A DNA stretch of 64,000 nt, from the NCBI GenBank assembly GCA_029721435.1, contig CM056587.1:14603667-14667666 (forward strand). The letters run 5' to 3'. Within the stretch, counting starts at the first letter, position 1, and each line of letters begins with the position of its first letter. Shown here one piece after another: positions 49,322 through 60,870 of the stretch. Below the pieces are notes generated by a model. That model searched no databases, was not told the DNA's origin, and saw only the letters and a list, made by a program, of their open reading frames with translations. Source of the DNA: Gymnothorax reevesii (lineage: Eukaryota; Chordata; Actinopteri; Anguilliformes; Muraenidae). The position numbers and the translations under genes are program-made.

Positions 49322-50264
49322 ACGAAAATTGAGGGAGTGGAGTAGTAGGAGAAATTGCAAGGAGAAGGATACTTGTGACCAGACCTGTCATTCTGTTCAA
49401 GACCTGTGAAGTTTCTTGTGGATTTTTGCCTGTGTTGGAGCATTTTCCTCACCCAGGACATCACCAAGCAACCCAACCAAAGGGACTGTAAATATTTTTG
49501 TTCTTGTGTTTATCAATCTTGGTCAGTAGAGTAGATAGTAGATTAGTTCAAGGTGTTTGTTTAATTAAATGTGTTTAAGTTTTAAAATTTTGTCTGTCAC
49601 CCTTTGCTGTCATAAATGTAATAACAAATTGGGGCCATAACAACAACTACAATCACATGTATGCAAGGCAAGACTGTACAAGCAAAACACATGTCACTCA
49701 TTGACACCTTGCAGTAAACGTTGCAGCAATACTTCAATTGCTTCCTCCACCCGTTTGAGGTCAGATTTGGGATCAAATAAGTATGGTCTAATAGCAATAG
49801 ATGCTGCGGATGTCCTGAAATACCTAGCATTTTGGTTTCCTGGTTCTTCGGGTCTGCACCCTCCTCCGGAATCGAAGCAGCCAGGCAGTCAATCAGAGCA
49901 GTGCCTCATTAGCATAGCCTCCCCGCCCACTCAAAACAGCTCGTGATTCAGGCCAGCACAGATGAGGGGAGAAAAGAGGTCTTACTAGGCCTGGGTGTTT
50001 GTGGTTTTTTTGGTAGCTGAATTCCTAACGTTATTTTAAAGACCTATTGCACATATTTTAAACAACTAAATACAGCATAATAGGGGGCCTTTAAACAGAG
50101 GGCACACAGTGGTATTGGCTTCAGGGCCACCACTAGAGGGGACTGTGCCACATAGGCACATCACATTTGGACAAACAGAAGGGGAAGCAAATAGTTGAAT
50201 GACCTACCATTTGTGATAAAGGAGTGCCCCACATACTCCACTTTCAAGACCCGTCTTAAGGATA

Positions 50265-52058
50265 ACATATTATACTGTATTTATTTGTCTTAAACATGTC
50301 CAAATGGGTCTTAAAAATACTGTTGTGAATTCAGCTACAAAAAAAACACCCATCCAGGCCTTAAGAGACCCCTCCTCTCACCCCTTCTGTGCCTGCCTGA
50401 AACATGAGCTGTTCTGAGTGGGCATGAAGGCTATGTAAATGAGGCACTGCTCAGATTGGCTGCATGGTCGCTTAGATTCCAGGGGAGGGCACAGACCCGA
50501 AAAATTAGGAAACCAAGATGGCAGGTATTTCAGGACAGCTCTCTACAGCATCTATTGCTGTAAGACCGTACATGTTTGATCCCAAATCCGACCTCAAATG
50601 GCAGGAGGATTCTATTGAAGTGTTGCAGCAACATTTAGCAGGATGTAAATGAGTGGTAAGTTGAAATTTTAGTGTTTTGCTCGTACTGTCTCGCCTCGCA
50701 TGCGTGTGGTTGTAGCTATATTACATAGTCATGTTATGTACCCACTTATCCAGAATAAACTCAGCTAAAAGCTCCTGATGACCATTTCTACCAAAACGAA
50801 ACACAATTCCTACACTAAGCTACTGAATGAGCTTGTAGCAAGAACACACAAACAGTGTAAGCTTTGCTTATTTGGGGCTTGTGAATCGGTAACTTGTACC
50901 GGAAAGAATTCCTCATCCAATCTCCACTTTTTCTCGGCTTTGGCTTTTTAAAGGTGGATAGAATTCTGCCAAGGCAATGCAGAGAAATCATTGAATTGTG
51001 GTACCAGACATGTTACAGCTTGTCGCGATTGCTTTCACCGCAGTAGCATCAAATGCTAGCCCACACAATGGCAAAGTACCGGGCTGACCCCAGTCATGGA
51101 TAAGTAAACGATCATTGCACAGCTGCTGTAAACAAACCCAAACACGTACCCCAAGCTCTGCAAAACCTACGTCTGGTCTCGGCTAACTGCACCCTATTAT
51201 ATCATAATATCACCCCAACTTTGCAGACACATATAACGCCTCCCCAGTTAGCTTTAACTGTTGCAGCTACGGTCAGGTAACGTTATGATAAAGTACCACC
51301 TTGATGCTAACCAAAATAACACAAGCATACCGATCAGAAGTACTGCCTATAAGTTAACCAGGAGCATTGTTAAGTAGCACTGCACGCGAATTAACATGCG
51401 GGAGTAACCCAGCATACATATCGACAACAGAGACGAACCCAATACAAATTTACAAAGTCAAATTTACAGCTCTCACGTCAGCAGTGCTGTCTCGTACAGA
51501 TGGGGTTGCTCCAGCTTTCAGATTTAGCTTGGTAGCTAGTCCTGGTTGATATTGTCCATAATTTGTGAAAGAGTGGTTTGCACAAACAAGGAGATTCCTG
51601 CCAACATGGATTGGGCCGTGACCATCAAAAATAAAAAGAAACTACTCCTCCATTTTTTTTTAGAATCTGGGAGTTTGTGCAAGCACTGATGCTGATTTTG
51701 AAGGCCCACCACTGAACAGCCAGCGCGTTTGCCTTTCATCACCATCACTACCTTTCTTGACCTGTCGCTTGCAGGGGAAAAATGGCTTCCTGTCCTTTAT
51801 TTTTTCCCAGGACACTGCGGTAGACCCCGTCCACGATAAGAAAAATATGCAGTGGGGCGTCGCCATGCCCACTTTCTACGTAGAAAAAAGAGCAAAATCT
51901 GACTGGTTCGCTCCAGCACAGTAGTAAATGAAAGGCCACCTTACTCCAGATTGACCTGGTTGTCATATTGCACACTTTATGTATCAGTAGACACACCAGA
52001 GAGTTAGTATATACAAGAAAAAGCACTGAAAAGTTCATTTTTCATAATATGTCCCCTT
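50265..52058 (-). mobile_element. repeat element copy B (possible Kolobok-like), minus orientation
   Basis: Read on the minus strand it begins TTTAAAGGGGACATATTATG and ends ...acagtataatatg, with ends resembling the AAAGGGGACxTATTATG / CATAATAGGxCCCCTTT termini of TTAA-duplicating elements. It is about 1.8 kb and non-coding by inspection. Class assignment is tentative. Confidence 0.55.
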
Positions 52059-54059
52059 TAAATAATGGCTAAAGGCAAACCAGAATTTGACATGTCAAAC
52101 AGTGAATATAATCTTTTTTTTTTGTATATTTGTTTCCACATATTGCTAACTGTAATGTATGTGTTTTTGTTACCTGCCTGGGGACTACAGATGTAAATTA
52201 GCATTTTTTCAATCTCTGACATGTTTATATCTTGTATTTTATACTGATGTTCATCAATGTGTGCAGTCCCTATCATATAAACTATTAACAAAATTAATAT
52301 GTCATACTGCTCAACCCCTAATTACTCAGAAGTCCTCGACAGCAATAGCACTCAAAATGTGAAACATCAGGAGATGTAAACAAGAATCTATTGTGTAACG
52401 TATCAAAATTGTTATTCTGTGTGTTATTGCACTGACAGCGCTAAAACCAATAGTAGACCCATGTCAACACAGCCCGTGAATGACAGCTCCGATTGCGCTA
52501 ATGTTAACGAGAGAGCATAGCCAACTCAACATGGCTGTTTAAGCATTCAGAGTGCTAACGCTAAAAGGGGAGACAAGCCAGTTTGGTCTGTGGGTCGCAG
52601 CACACGCTGCGTTAATACCAATAAGAGAGCAATGCTTGCTCAGTCGGTCCGTTTCAGGCTCGAAGATTCAATTCACATAATTAATTGCAACAATACTGTT
52701 TTAAGTCAAATAAACTTCCTGCACAGTATGTTTGAACAAAAAGCTGAAATTTAAAGTAATCTTAACAAAGTTTTTAAGTACTGTCAACACAAAACAATTA
52801 AGTTTGCTTAATTTTTTTTTGAGGTAACTGCCAGTGAGAAATTGTTTGAGTACACTGAACTATTCAGGTTTTACAGTGCACTGACTGCGCTAACGCCTGT
52901 GGGTGGCTGTCGTGTTCGTAAGGGGAGCCCAAGGACCCCTTGCCTTCTCAATCCCACGCTGCACCTGTCAGACAAATCCAGTTTGGTTCCTGGCACTGCC
53001 TACGCCAGGCCTAACAGCTAATGATACAGGCAAGGCCACAGCCTACAATCAGCAACCTGTCACTCTAATTTTGCTCCCTGTGACTCAATCACCGATATCT
53101 GATCACATCATTCCTACATGACTGTATGGCGTAATTAGCCCCCGGCTTAATTGCACTGATTAAGGAGAGCAGCGTGTGCACCACTGCGCTTCATTTAGGA
53201 TTTCCCACCTGACTACAATGCATCTCCGTTTAAATTATTTGAGAATCATTAATATGATGATGATACATCGCAGGACATGAATTACCCCTCAATGGATCCA
53301 CTCGACGACCGACCTTCATAACACATAATCAGGTGAAATAATAGCGAGTTAAATATGTGAGCGGAGCTGAAGTGACTCATGTGGGAAGCAAAGCTTTTTC
53401 GAATCAGAAAAAAAAAATTTGGGACATATGTTCAATTAAAATTAAAACTAAATTATCTTGGACCAGTATCGCGTTGAAGCAATTATACAGCACATTAGGC
53501 GATGTTTCACCACTTGAATTTTTTTTTTTTTTTAAATTAAGCACGTTTCAATTTTGATTCTTGCAACATATTTCAAAGTAAGTTGGGACAATTAAGTATT
53601 TACCACTTTTTAATGTTGCAATTCATTTTAATAACAATTAATAAATGTTCAGGGACTGAAGACACCAAGTGAATTATCGATAAAGCTGACATTTTTGAAT
53701 TTTTGATCCTTGCCACAATGCATGGCAAAAACATGAACTTATACTGGACAAATGCTATATTGAATTATATTGCAGCCATTTTGCCAATTCTGGGTTATAG
53801 CGTCTTTACACAATATTGGACTGAATGAAAAGAATTTTCTCTCTAATCATCATTTAGACGCAAATAGAGGGGAAAATGGAGCCCAGGTTAAAATTAGAGG
53901 AATTATCCTTTAAGTGTGTCAGGTGTAATTGCGTCCCATTCTTCTTTCAAACAAGTCTAAAGGTGTGTAACAATTAATTTCAAAATAATTGCTTTCTGTT
54001 TAAATGGGCATTTTCCATTTCATTCCAACTCTTTCTGTTTTATTTTCAATCTTAGAAAT

Positions 54060-54262
54060 AGCAGAGCAAAGCTGGCACACACATTTTCAGGCACACACAT
54101 CCCTAACATACAGACAAACTCACAAACACACCTGCATACACGCACAGACACATGTATGCGCACACACTCGCTTACATGCTTTCATGCAGATGCACAAATA
54201 CAGCCACACGTACATACAGTACACACGCGCACACAGCCACAAGTCCATATATGGAGAGAGAC

Positions 54263-54293
<31 letters not shown>

Positions 54294-54385
54294 TGCCCAC
54301 TCCCACTCCAACACAAACACATACACATACACACACACGCGCACACACAAACAAACATACACACACGTGGGCACAAGCACAGAGA
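54060..54385. repeat. CA-rich compound microsatellite
   Basis: ACACACA runs with CGCACA, CATGCC and AAACAC interruptions. The 150-residue frame across it (Thr/His-rich) is a compositional artefact. Confidence 0.9.
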
Positions 54386-55260
54386 CCTCTGCTGTCCTGG
54401 ATCTCACATCTGCAGCTCAAGACATAGGCAAGACATTGAAAGACACAAGACAGTAAAGATACTGGACGTTTGGGTATATTTTCAATAGAAATCAGGACCT
54501 TGTGGGATGTTTCTCATTAAAAATACAGACGCAGGGCATCACTGATCACTCCTCAGTCAGCCCAGTATATTGCTGATTGGTTCACATCCCCCAAAGGCAT
54601 GTCTGATTGAACATCTCACTGTGGCCCCCTTTTTGAATATATTCATCCCAACTCAAAATTAAGGCCAAAGGAAATTCAGTTGTCCCTGATGAATTAGATA
54701 TTAAAAGACTACATTATTATTAAAAGAATAATTGGATGACATAGAGGAGGTGTTACGGCGCAAGCTGCATAAAGTGCATTGAATATTCCTGCTTAACCCC
54801 TTAAACTCTAGCGTTTCACTGACATTTTCCCTTAATTTTTCTGACTTTGAACCTACTTATTTTTTCTTACCGTGGCACAATGCCACACATACATATGCAG
54901 GATCTGCTGGTTGCTGTACTTCTCTGAAGATACATCACACTTTTATTGAGAGAAATATTCAGACCCATGATGCAATGTTTTTATGGCTGCAGCAGAACAC
55001 AAAATGGAAAATACCTTGATCTTGCCCCTCATTTTATACACATTTCTCTATAATTCAACAAGACATATTTGAATTAGTTGGAATCTTCGGAATCTCCACT
55101 AAAATTTAAAACAGGCCTGAAGTTCCACAGGTTTCAATGTTGCAGCTGCATTTGAAGTTTTATGGGGTTAAGAATATAAAACCATAAATGTTCAAATACC
55201 TGCCTTTGTAATGTCACTTTGAACTATGCTGTGTCCCACATATGCGGAGTCCAATAAATA

Positions 55261-56094
55261 CATTGAACAAAAATATAAATGGCCCGTGTCAAATTTTTGA
55301 GTTTTTATAAACATTAGGGTTATGCAATATATAAAGCAAACCAAAATTCATTTTTGTTAATGACTAATCTTCAGATCACCGTCCATTACATCTTGATACT
55401 GGCATCTGCAAAGGAGTGAAAATCCTTTGAACACGTTGGGGGTCAGGCTGAAGAAATTGAATGTTCAATATCTTGTGTGTCCACCATTTGCGTCTCTCAG
55501 GGCAACACATCTCCTTCGCATGGAGTTGATCAGGTTGTCTATCGTGGAATGTTATTCCATTCTTCCCGGAGGGACACACGGAGCTGGCGCACATTATCCG
55601 GAACTGGAACACGGTCGCGGACACGTCGATCCAGAATCCCAAAGATGCTCTATGGGCGACATGCTCGGCGAATACGCAGGCCAGTCCAGAACTGGAATGT
55701 GCTCTGCTTCAAGGAACTGCATGCAGACCACTCTGGTGGACATCCCTGCATCCAGCATCCCAATGGCACGTCCCGCATGACCTGAGACATCTGAGGCATC
55801 ATGACTATTGACAAAACATTTCAGGGTGGCCTTTTATTGTCCCCAGTATAAGGAGTGTCTGGGTACTGCTCATTCTGTCTGATCACCGTCTGGAAATGCC
55901 ACACCCATGTACTGAGTGAAATCACTGCATCACTGAGCAAATGCTCACTGACAGAGAAATGGATTAAAAAATATTACACAAATCAAGAGAAACATCCCTA
56001 TTGTACGAGTAAAAGTCAGCATATGCTCACTTACAGTTGTTACCTCCACATGGCATCAATATTTGACATGGGGCGTTTATATTTTTGTTCAGTG
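55261..56094 (-). mobile_element. Tc1-like deletion derivative, copy 2 of 2 (both ends present)
   Basis: The left end CATTGAACAAAAATATAAA and right end GTTTATATTTTTGTTCAGTG are inverted, and TA (55259-55260 and 56095-56096) flanks each side. Transposase C-terminal remnants read on the minus strand are more broken than in copy 1. It is the better reference for element boundaries. Confidence 0.85.
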
Positions 56095-56152
56095 TACAAA
56101 AGAAATGGGCTCCAGAAATCAGTAAGTACTGTATGTACTTCAGGTTCCTCAC

Positions 56153-56248
56153 CTGATGCGCAGGTCTGCAGCGAGTGAAGCCCTCTCCTTTCTCCCAGCT
56201 GTGTCGCTGTGACACCGCGGCGGCCTCGCGGCCTGCCGTACTCTGCAT
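56153..56248 (-). CDS. candidate alternative upstream exon of pde1c (long N-terminal isoform), unproven
   Basis: A GC-rich block on the minus strand ends CATCAG before a GTGAGG donor (56152-56147). A good pyrimidine-rich acceptor ending cctcacag lies at about 56262, so it could be an internal exon 56261-56153 or a first exon starting at the ATG at 56248 (32 codons, phase 0). The end of that frame, EKGEGFTRCRPA, resembles the KKEGFKKCRSAT stretch that I recall near the start of a long human PDE1C isoform. All three frames are open across the block. Phase 0 does not join directly to the microexon at 22644, so at least one more exon would be needed, and I did not find it. The plus strand also shows a possible acceptor (ctcctttctcccag, about 56185-56198), so strand is not certain. 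Confidence 0.3.
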
Positions 56249-56322
56249 GGCAAAGAGCGCCCTGTGAGGATGAGGAAGACTTGTATAAGGATAAGAGACT
56301 AGTTCTGTCCTACACACTAGAG

Positions 56323-56480
56323 CAGGGTTCCCCAAATCACATTCCTCAAGGGCCAACAACGGCTGTCTTTCCACCCTTGTCTAACCTGGAGGTCAGTGGC
56401 AACAATTGTTCACTTATTGGTGGGGAAAAGAGAAAACCAGGGCTAAATCTGGATTCTAGGGCCAGATTTGGGCAGCCCTG
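56323..56480. mobile_element. hAT-type MITE
   Basis: The ends CAGGGTTCCCCAAATC and GATTTGGGCAGCCCTG are inverted at 14 of 16 positions, with the CAGGG/CCCTG termini of hAT MITEs. No clear 8-bp target duplication is visible. It abuts the 34-bp minisatellite. Confidence 0.7.
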
Positions 56481-56502
56481 CCCAAGAAATTACTTCATAC
56501 TC

Positions 56503-56978
56503 CTCAGCGCTACACACCAAATAGCACTACATGCTCCTCAGTACTACACACAGAAGAGCGCTACATACTCCTCAGTACTACACACAGAAGAGCCCTACAT
56601 ACTGCTCAGTACAACACACTGAAAAGCACAATATACTGCTCAGTACAACACACTGAAAAGCACAATATACTGCTCAGTACAACACACTGAAAAGCACAAT
56701 ATACTGCTCAGTACAACACACTGAAAAGCACAATATACTGCTCAGTACAACACACTGAAAAGCACAATATACTGCTGAGTACTACACACTGAAAAGCACA
56801 ATATACTGCTCAGTACAACACACTGAAAAGCACAATATACTGCTCAGTACTGCACACAAAAGAGTGCTATATTCTCCTCAGTGCTACACACTGACAAGCA
56901 CTACATACTCCTCAGTCCTGCACACCTAAGAGTAGTACATACTCCTCGGTAATACGCACTATAGAGCAATACACACTG
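56503..56978. repeat. 34-bp minisatellite, 14 units in exact register
   Basis: Units start at 56503, 56537, 56571, 56605 and every 34 bp to 56945, with no insertion or deletion in 476 bp. Seven central units (56605-56842) are almost identical (ctcagtacaacacactgaaa, then agcacaatatactg). Outer units drift (tactacacacagaagagc, etc.). Confidence 0.95.
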
Positions 56979-57130
56979 CTCAAGCATGGAGCACAACACA
57001 GTACACACTGAAGAAATTTTCACACTCTGTACTGCGCATGAGTTGATCTGGCCTTGTTTTGCTACTGCTCAGTCTACGCTGCCTAGTTTGTTCAGAGAGC
57101 CATTTGCCTACTTAACTGAAACTAGTAGAT

Positions 57131-57160
57131 ATCCAACAGTTTTTTTTTTTTTTTTTTTTA
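57131..57160. repeat. T homopolymer tract
   Basis: A run of about 19-20 T interrupts an otherwise unremarkable stretch. Confidence 0.9.
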
Positions 57161-57537
57161 TTCAAATAAAAAATTTGCAAACTTCCGACAGGTAATAACC
57201 TTGTTGTTTATGTGTTTGTGAGGTTTGACTGGGAACTAAATGCGTCAACACAAGTGTATCTAAGCACACTTCAAATAGTTGTATTTAATTTGGAAATGTT
57301 GATCTGAGATTACAGTGCACTTGATACTTCCATGCTTGCAATTTGGAACATAGGTCTGGCAATTCTACTTCCTCGTTTAAAAAAAAGTTGGAATGGCATG
57401 GAAAATCAAATAAAAAAAGGACAGTGAATGGAGAATCATCTTCTTTTGTCTTATGTACTTTTTTTCTGTAATATTTACTCATCCTGAATTTGATGCCTGC
57501 CATCGCCTTTCAAAAAAGCATTAATGATACAGTAGTT

Positions 57538-57694
57538 GAAATAACACATCCTTGTTCAGCATGTGATGACAGATGTGACAATGAAAAAGTCACTTAGCTG
57601 ATAATGTCACCCTTTAATGCATCTAGCCACTAGCTAAGTGACATTGTCAGTTATATCTCATCTGGCATCACATACTGAATAAGGATGTTATTTC
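57538..57694. repeat. imperfect long hairpin (MITE-like)
   Basis: The left arm gaaataacacatccttgttc ... cacttagctg (57538-57600) pairs with the right arm agctaagtgacattgtcagt ... ggatgttatttc (57630-57694) with scattered mismatches. Flanking sequence to about 57800 (tgtataaagcctttatgagc) is of the same fish MITE style. Confidence 0.65.
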
Positions 57695-58014
57695 ATACTT
57701 TACAAAGCATGACCTTTGCTTATGTATGATTTCTGAAGTCGTTATGTATCATTTATGAAGGCATTATACATGCTGTATAAAGCCTTTATGAGCAACACTT
57801 CATCTAAAGAGTAACCCTTATATCTAAGAAAAATATGGGGGAAAATTCTGCCTTCAACAGTAGAGTAATTGGTGTCCTCAGTTCCCAAATGATTACAGAG
57901 TTGTGAAAAGTAAAGGCGACTCACCACAGTGTTCAACACACGAATGTTCCAACTTCTATGGAATGAATGGCAGGCACCCCCCCCCAAATAAATAAATGAA
58001 ATTATTATGATTAT

Positions 58015-58355
58015 TATTATTCATTTTCAATACCCGCTCATTCCTCACTAGGGTCGCGGGGTGAGCTGGAGCCTATCCCAGCTGGCAACGGGCAAAGGCA
58101 GGGACCCACCCTGGACAGCTTGCCAATCCATCGCAGGGCGCACACACCATTCACAGACCATTCACTCTCACACTCATACCTATGGGCAATTCAGTGTCTC
58201 CAAGTAACCTGACATGCATGTCTTTGGACTGTGGGAGGAAACCGGAGCACCCGGAGAAAACCCACGCAAACACGGGGAGAACATGCAAACTCCACACAGT
58301 AGGGCCCCAGGCCGGATTCGAACCCACGACCTTCTTGCTGTGCTAACCACATTTG
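58015..58355 (-). mobile_element. SINE-like interspersed repeat, best-preserved copy 5
   Basis: On the minus strand it reads ctgtgctaaccac-side first: gtgggttcgaatccggcct (a near-ideal Pol III B box), then gtggagtttgcatgttctcc, gtgctccggtttcctcccac, gtccaaagacatgcatgtca, attgcccataggtatgagtg and ggataggctccagctcaccc, ending in (ATT)n. No coding sequence. Confidence 0.75.
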
Positions 58356-59274
58356 TGGGGAAGAATGAGAGAAGATTGGACATTAGTGGCAAAGTGATGA
58401 AAGAAAAAGAAGATGAGGAGGAAAAATAAGATGATGCCAAGAAGAGGAAAGAATTTTGTGATGCTAAAATTGGAAATGGTTATAAAGAGTTCAAAGTGTC
58501 TTTATACTTGGATTCTTTGGAACTTAAGCAACAGCAGATTCATCGGTTTGTTTCATCATAATGCATACCACATGTCAGCAGGAAGACTTGCAAAAGTCTA
58601 CCACTCTTGAACAGTGCTTGAACCAGCCACCTGGTCAACCTTTTATATGATATAACCAGATATAGGCAACATGGGCAGATAAACTGGCTGCTGACAGCTC
58701 GTCAACAGCCTCATATTTGCATTAAAATCAAACTGATGTTAAAAAATCATATTTTGTGGGGGAAAAAGAAAAACTTGGCACAAATATGCAAGAAATAGTA
58801 AATGTTATGTTTGCTATTTACATGGAGATTAATGATTCTGTTTTTGAAAACCTGTCAAACCAACTTAGCCCAAAAAATAAACTACAGTTACCAACAATTT
58901 AGAAGATGTCAAGTTTGGAATAAAAATTACAATGTAAAAACTGACATTAAAAGTATTGACCTAAACATGAATCCCAAAATATGCAAACTGGAATAAATCA
59001 GTTTTGTGCAACACAATTAATCCTGCATATCTGGAGGATTTGCAACCGAATTCTTGCACTTGGAAACATTTAATACCAAAGACACATTTGGACGAAAATG
59101 CAGCAGCTGGCCAGACGGGTTTTTTAAAACATGTTTGTCTAGGAGAGATTCAACATAACAATTCTCACTTGTCAGATGAAAGGCTTGTAACTGAATTATC
59201 GTAGCTCATGTCTGGATTTAAACCATTGCTACCATTAGAAAGTACCTAACAGGATATGTCACCAGCTTTGTCAG

Positions 59275-59425
59275 TTATTGGCTCCCAGACTTAGTCCTGG
59301 GGCACCCCTGTGTATGCTGGTTTTTGTTCTAACTATTGCAGGCTTATAACCAGCATTTAATTTGTCTAAACCAGGCACATTTCTGTTTAGAGCAGTTATT
59401 TATCCTCTTAAGCCACATTTTGACA
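59275..59425 (-). repeat. fragment of a MITE-like repeat
   Basis: cccctgtgtatgctggtttt, tgttctaactattgcaggct and aaccagcatttaatttgtct are phrases of a common fish hAT-type repeat. Ends are not preserved. Confidence 0.4.
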
Positions 59426-59567
59426 TTTCAGTTTAAATGCATCAGAAAATATTTTTCCTCTGCAGCCACCAAATTTTTATCAGATGCTCCGGCCTACGCT
59501 TATTGAAGCACAGTTTCAGTAGCGTTCGGGGATTGAACTACACCCGCATAAACTTTTTATCTCTGGA

Positions 59568-59768
59568 TTGAAAGCCGTTTATCGTTGCTCGGAGTCTGTG
59601 CAGCAAAACTTTCAGGAGATAATGTTCCTCTTACCAGAAAATAGCAGAATCAGTGAAGAGAGACTAAATGCCTTGGCGCGACTGCAGCAGCGCTGCTTAG
59701 AAACTGTTTTAAAGGGAAACCATCACAAAGGAGAGGACATTCGGAGTCACGCTGTAGTGATTATGTAA
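59568..59768 (+). CDS. hypothetical 66-residue ORF, not recognised
   Basis: The frame runs from ATG at 59568 to TAA. The protein has a central charged, leucine-rich part (SEERLNALARLQQRCLETVL) likely to be helical, preceded by FQEIMFLLPENSR. Base composition resembles coding DNA more than the surrounding AT-rich sequence, and the frame is open from further upstream. There is no recognised domain, no clear splice sites and no supporting neighbour. It may be a fragment of a mobile element or chance. Confidence 0.15.
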   Translation: MKAVYRCSESVQQNFQEIMFLLPENSRISEERLNALARLQQRCLETVLKGNHHKGEDIRSHAVVIM

Positions 59769-60639
59769 ACGGAAGTCCTGTTTTTGCCAGCACTGTGAAA
59801 GAATTGGTAGAGCCATTCTGATTCAGAAATGGTGTGCACACTGGGGCTGTTTTTTATAGATTGGACGCTTAGTTCAACCGCAGAAAAATCTTCTCACTGA
59901 GGTATGACATTCCAGAGGCTTCTAACAGTTTTGGACCGTCATGCACAGACATGATTTTTCAGGTTTAGAGCAGGAAACCAAAAGGGTTTACCATGAAGCA
60001 GGTTCAACATTAGCCAGGCTTTCTTTGAGTGAGCTGGCTTGACTGACCCTAAACTCGCAATCAGAGAAACCACAAGTTGTCGAGGTGATCTTGCCAGACT
60101 AGAAAGAGAAGCATCTTTTTATGACACTGAAAATCCTGGCATGAGGATCAACTAACCCTGATGTGGGACCCCAAACCCATCAATTCCGATAGACACAGAT
60201 AGCTGTACTAGCCAGCAGGGGCACTGCAGGCAAGCCTTTTCAGACTCACTTGTTGGCACAGCGGCTTCTGTTAATTGGTTACGGTCGATTGTCCACCTTG
60301 CTTATGCTGGATGGTGACATCTCTCATGAACAGATATCGGTGAAGTTTCTTCACTTTATCTGTATGGGATGCGCATTCCACAGCCTCAGTGACAACCGCT
60401 CTTTACCAGTGTAATGCAACCGATGCCTGGTTTAAATCTACTTGAAAAATAGTTCAGAAAACACAGGCTTGCATTAATAACATGCATTTATATCATACCA
60501 AACAGAAGAAGGTTTGCCATCAGATTACCCACAATGCAAAACAAATTTGATGGGGAGGACCCATTGAGTGTATATAGACAGCTATGGGAGGACCCCTGGT
60601 AGTATGTAATAACTGGATCTTGAACAGGTTCTATTGGGA

Positions 60640-60870
60640 TCACCTTAAAGATGACTTTCAGTCAGGCCTAAGGGCCCAACTTCACTACACAACCTCAAAA
60701 CTGCTTCTCCGACTGGTAGAAACAGAAACATCTGCATGTAAAGTCTCTGCAAATGAGCAGAGAAGTGTATAGCAGGGGTGACCAGCTCCATATTGCAACT
60801 CAAAATTTTGGAATAATGTCACATGAAGAGATGTCCATGTACTTTTGACCAAATTTTTCATAATCTGAAT
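60640..60870 (+). mobile_element. 3' remnant of a Tc1-like MITE
   Basis: gtgaccagctccatattgca, ttttggaataatgtcacatg and gatgtccatgtacttttgac follow the order of the Tc1 tail seen at 31.98-32.33 kb. Confidence 0.45.

Larger units (their letters stand above)
48390..50096 (+). mobile_element. repeat element copy A (possible Kolobok-like), plus orientation
   Basis: It shares collinear similarity with the reverse complement of 51420-50265 (copy B), e.g. tgcagtgctact, gctcctggttaact, ctgatcggtatgct, ggttagcatcaa, aagcaaagcttacac and gtttgaggtcagatttggga. It ends gcataatagggggcctttaa, the expected terminus with a TTTAA edge. Its left end is missing next to the retrotransposon. It contains an internal tandem duplication and an insertion (TA tract plus about 300 bp). 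Confidence 0.6.

Noticed and set aside
49316..49640. Interpretation of the insertion in copy A as an endogenous retrovirus LTR
   Set aside because: No TG...CA ends, no target duplication, no primer-binding site that I can confirm and no retroviral coding sequence anywhere in the window; kept only as an unassigned insertion.
54004..54488. 150-residue and shorter His/Thr-rich frames
   Set aside because: Same cause: compound CA repeat. Frames on both strands are equally open.
56503..56978. Regular array considered as a CRISPR-like repeat/spacer structure
   Set aside because: There are no spacers: the whole 34 bp repeats, and the setting is a vertebrate genome. It is a minisatellite.
58180..58440. 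Minus-strand 86-residue ORF with a Ser-rich start
   Set aside because: It is a chance frame in the best-preserved SINE-like repeat.
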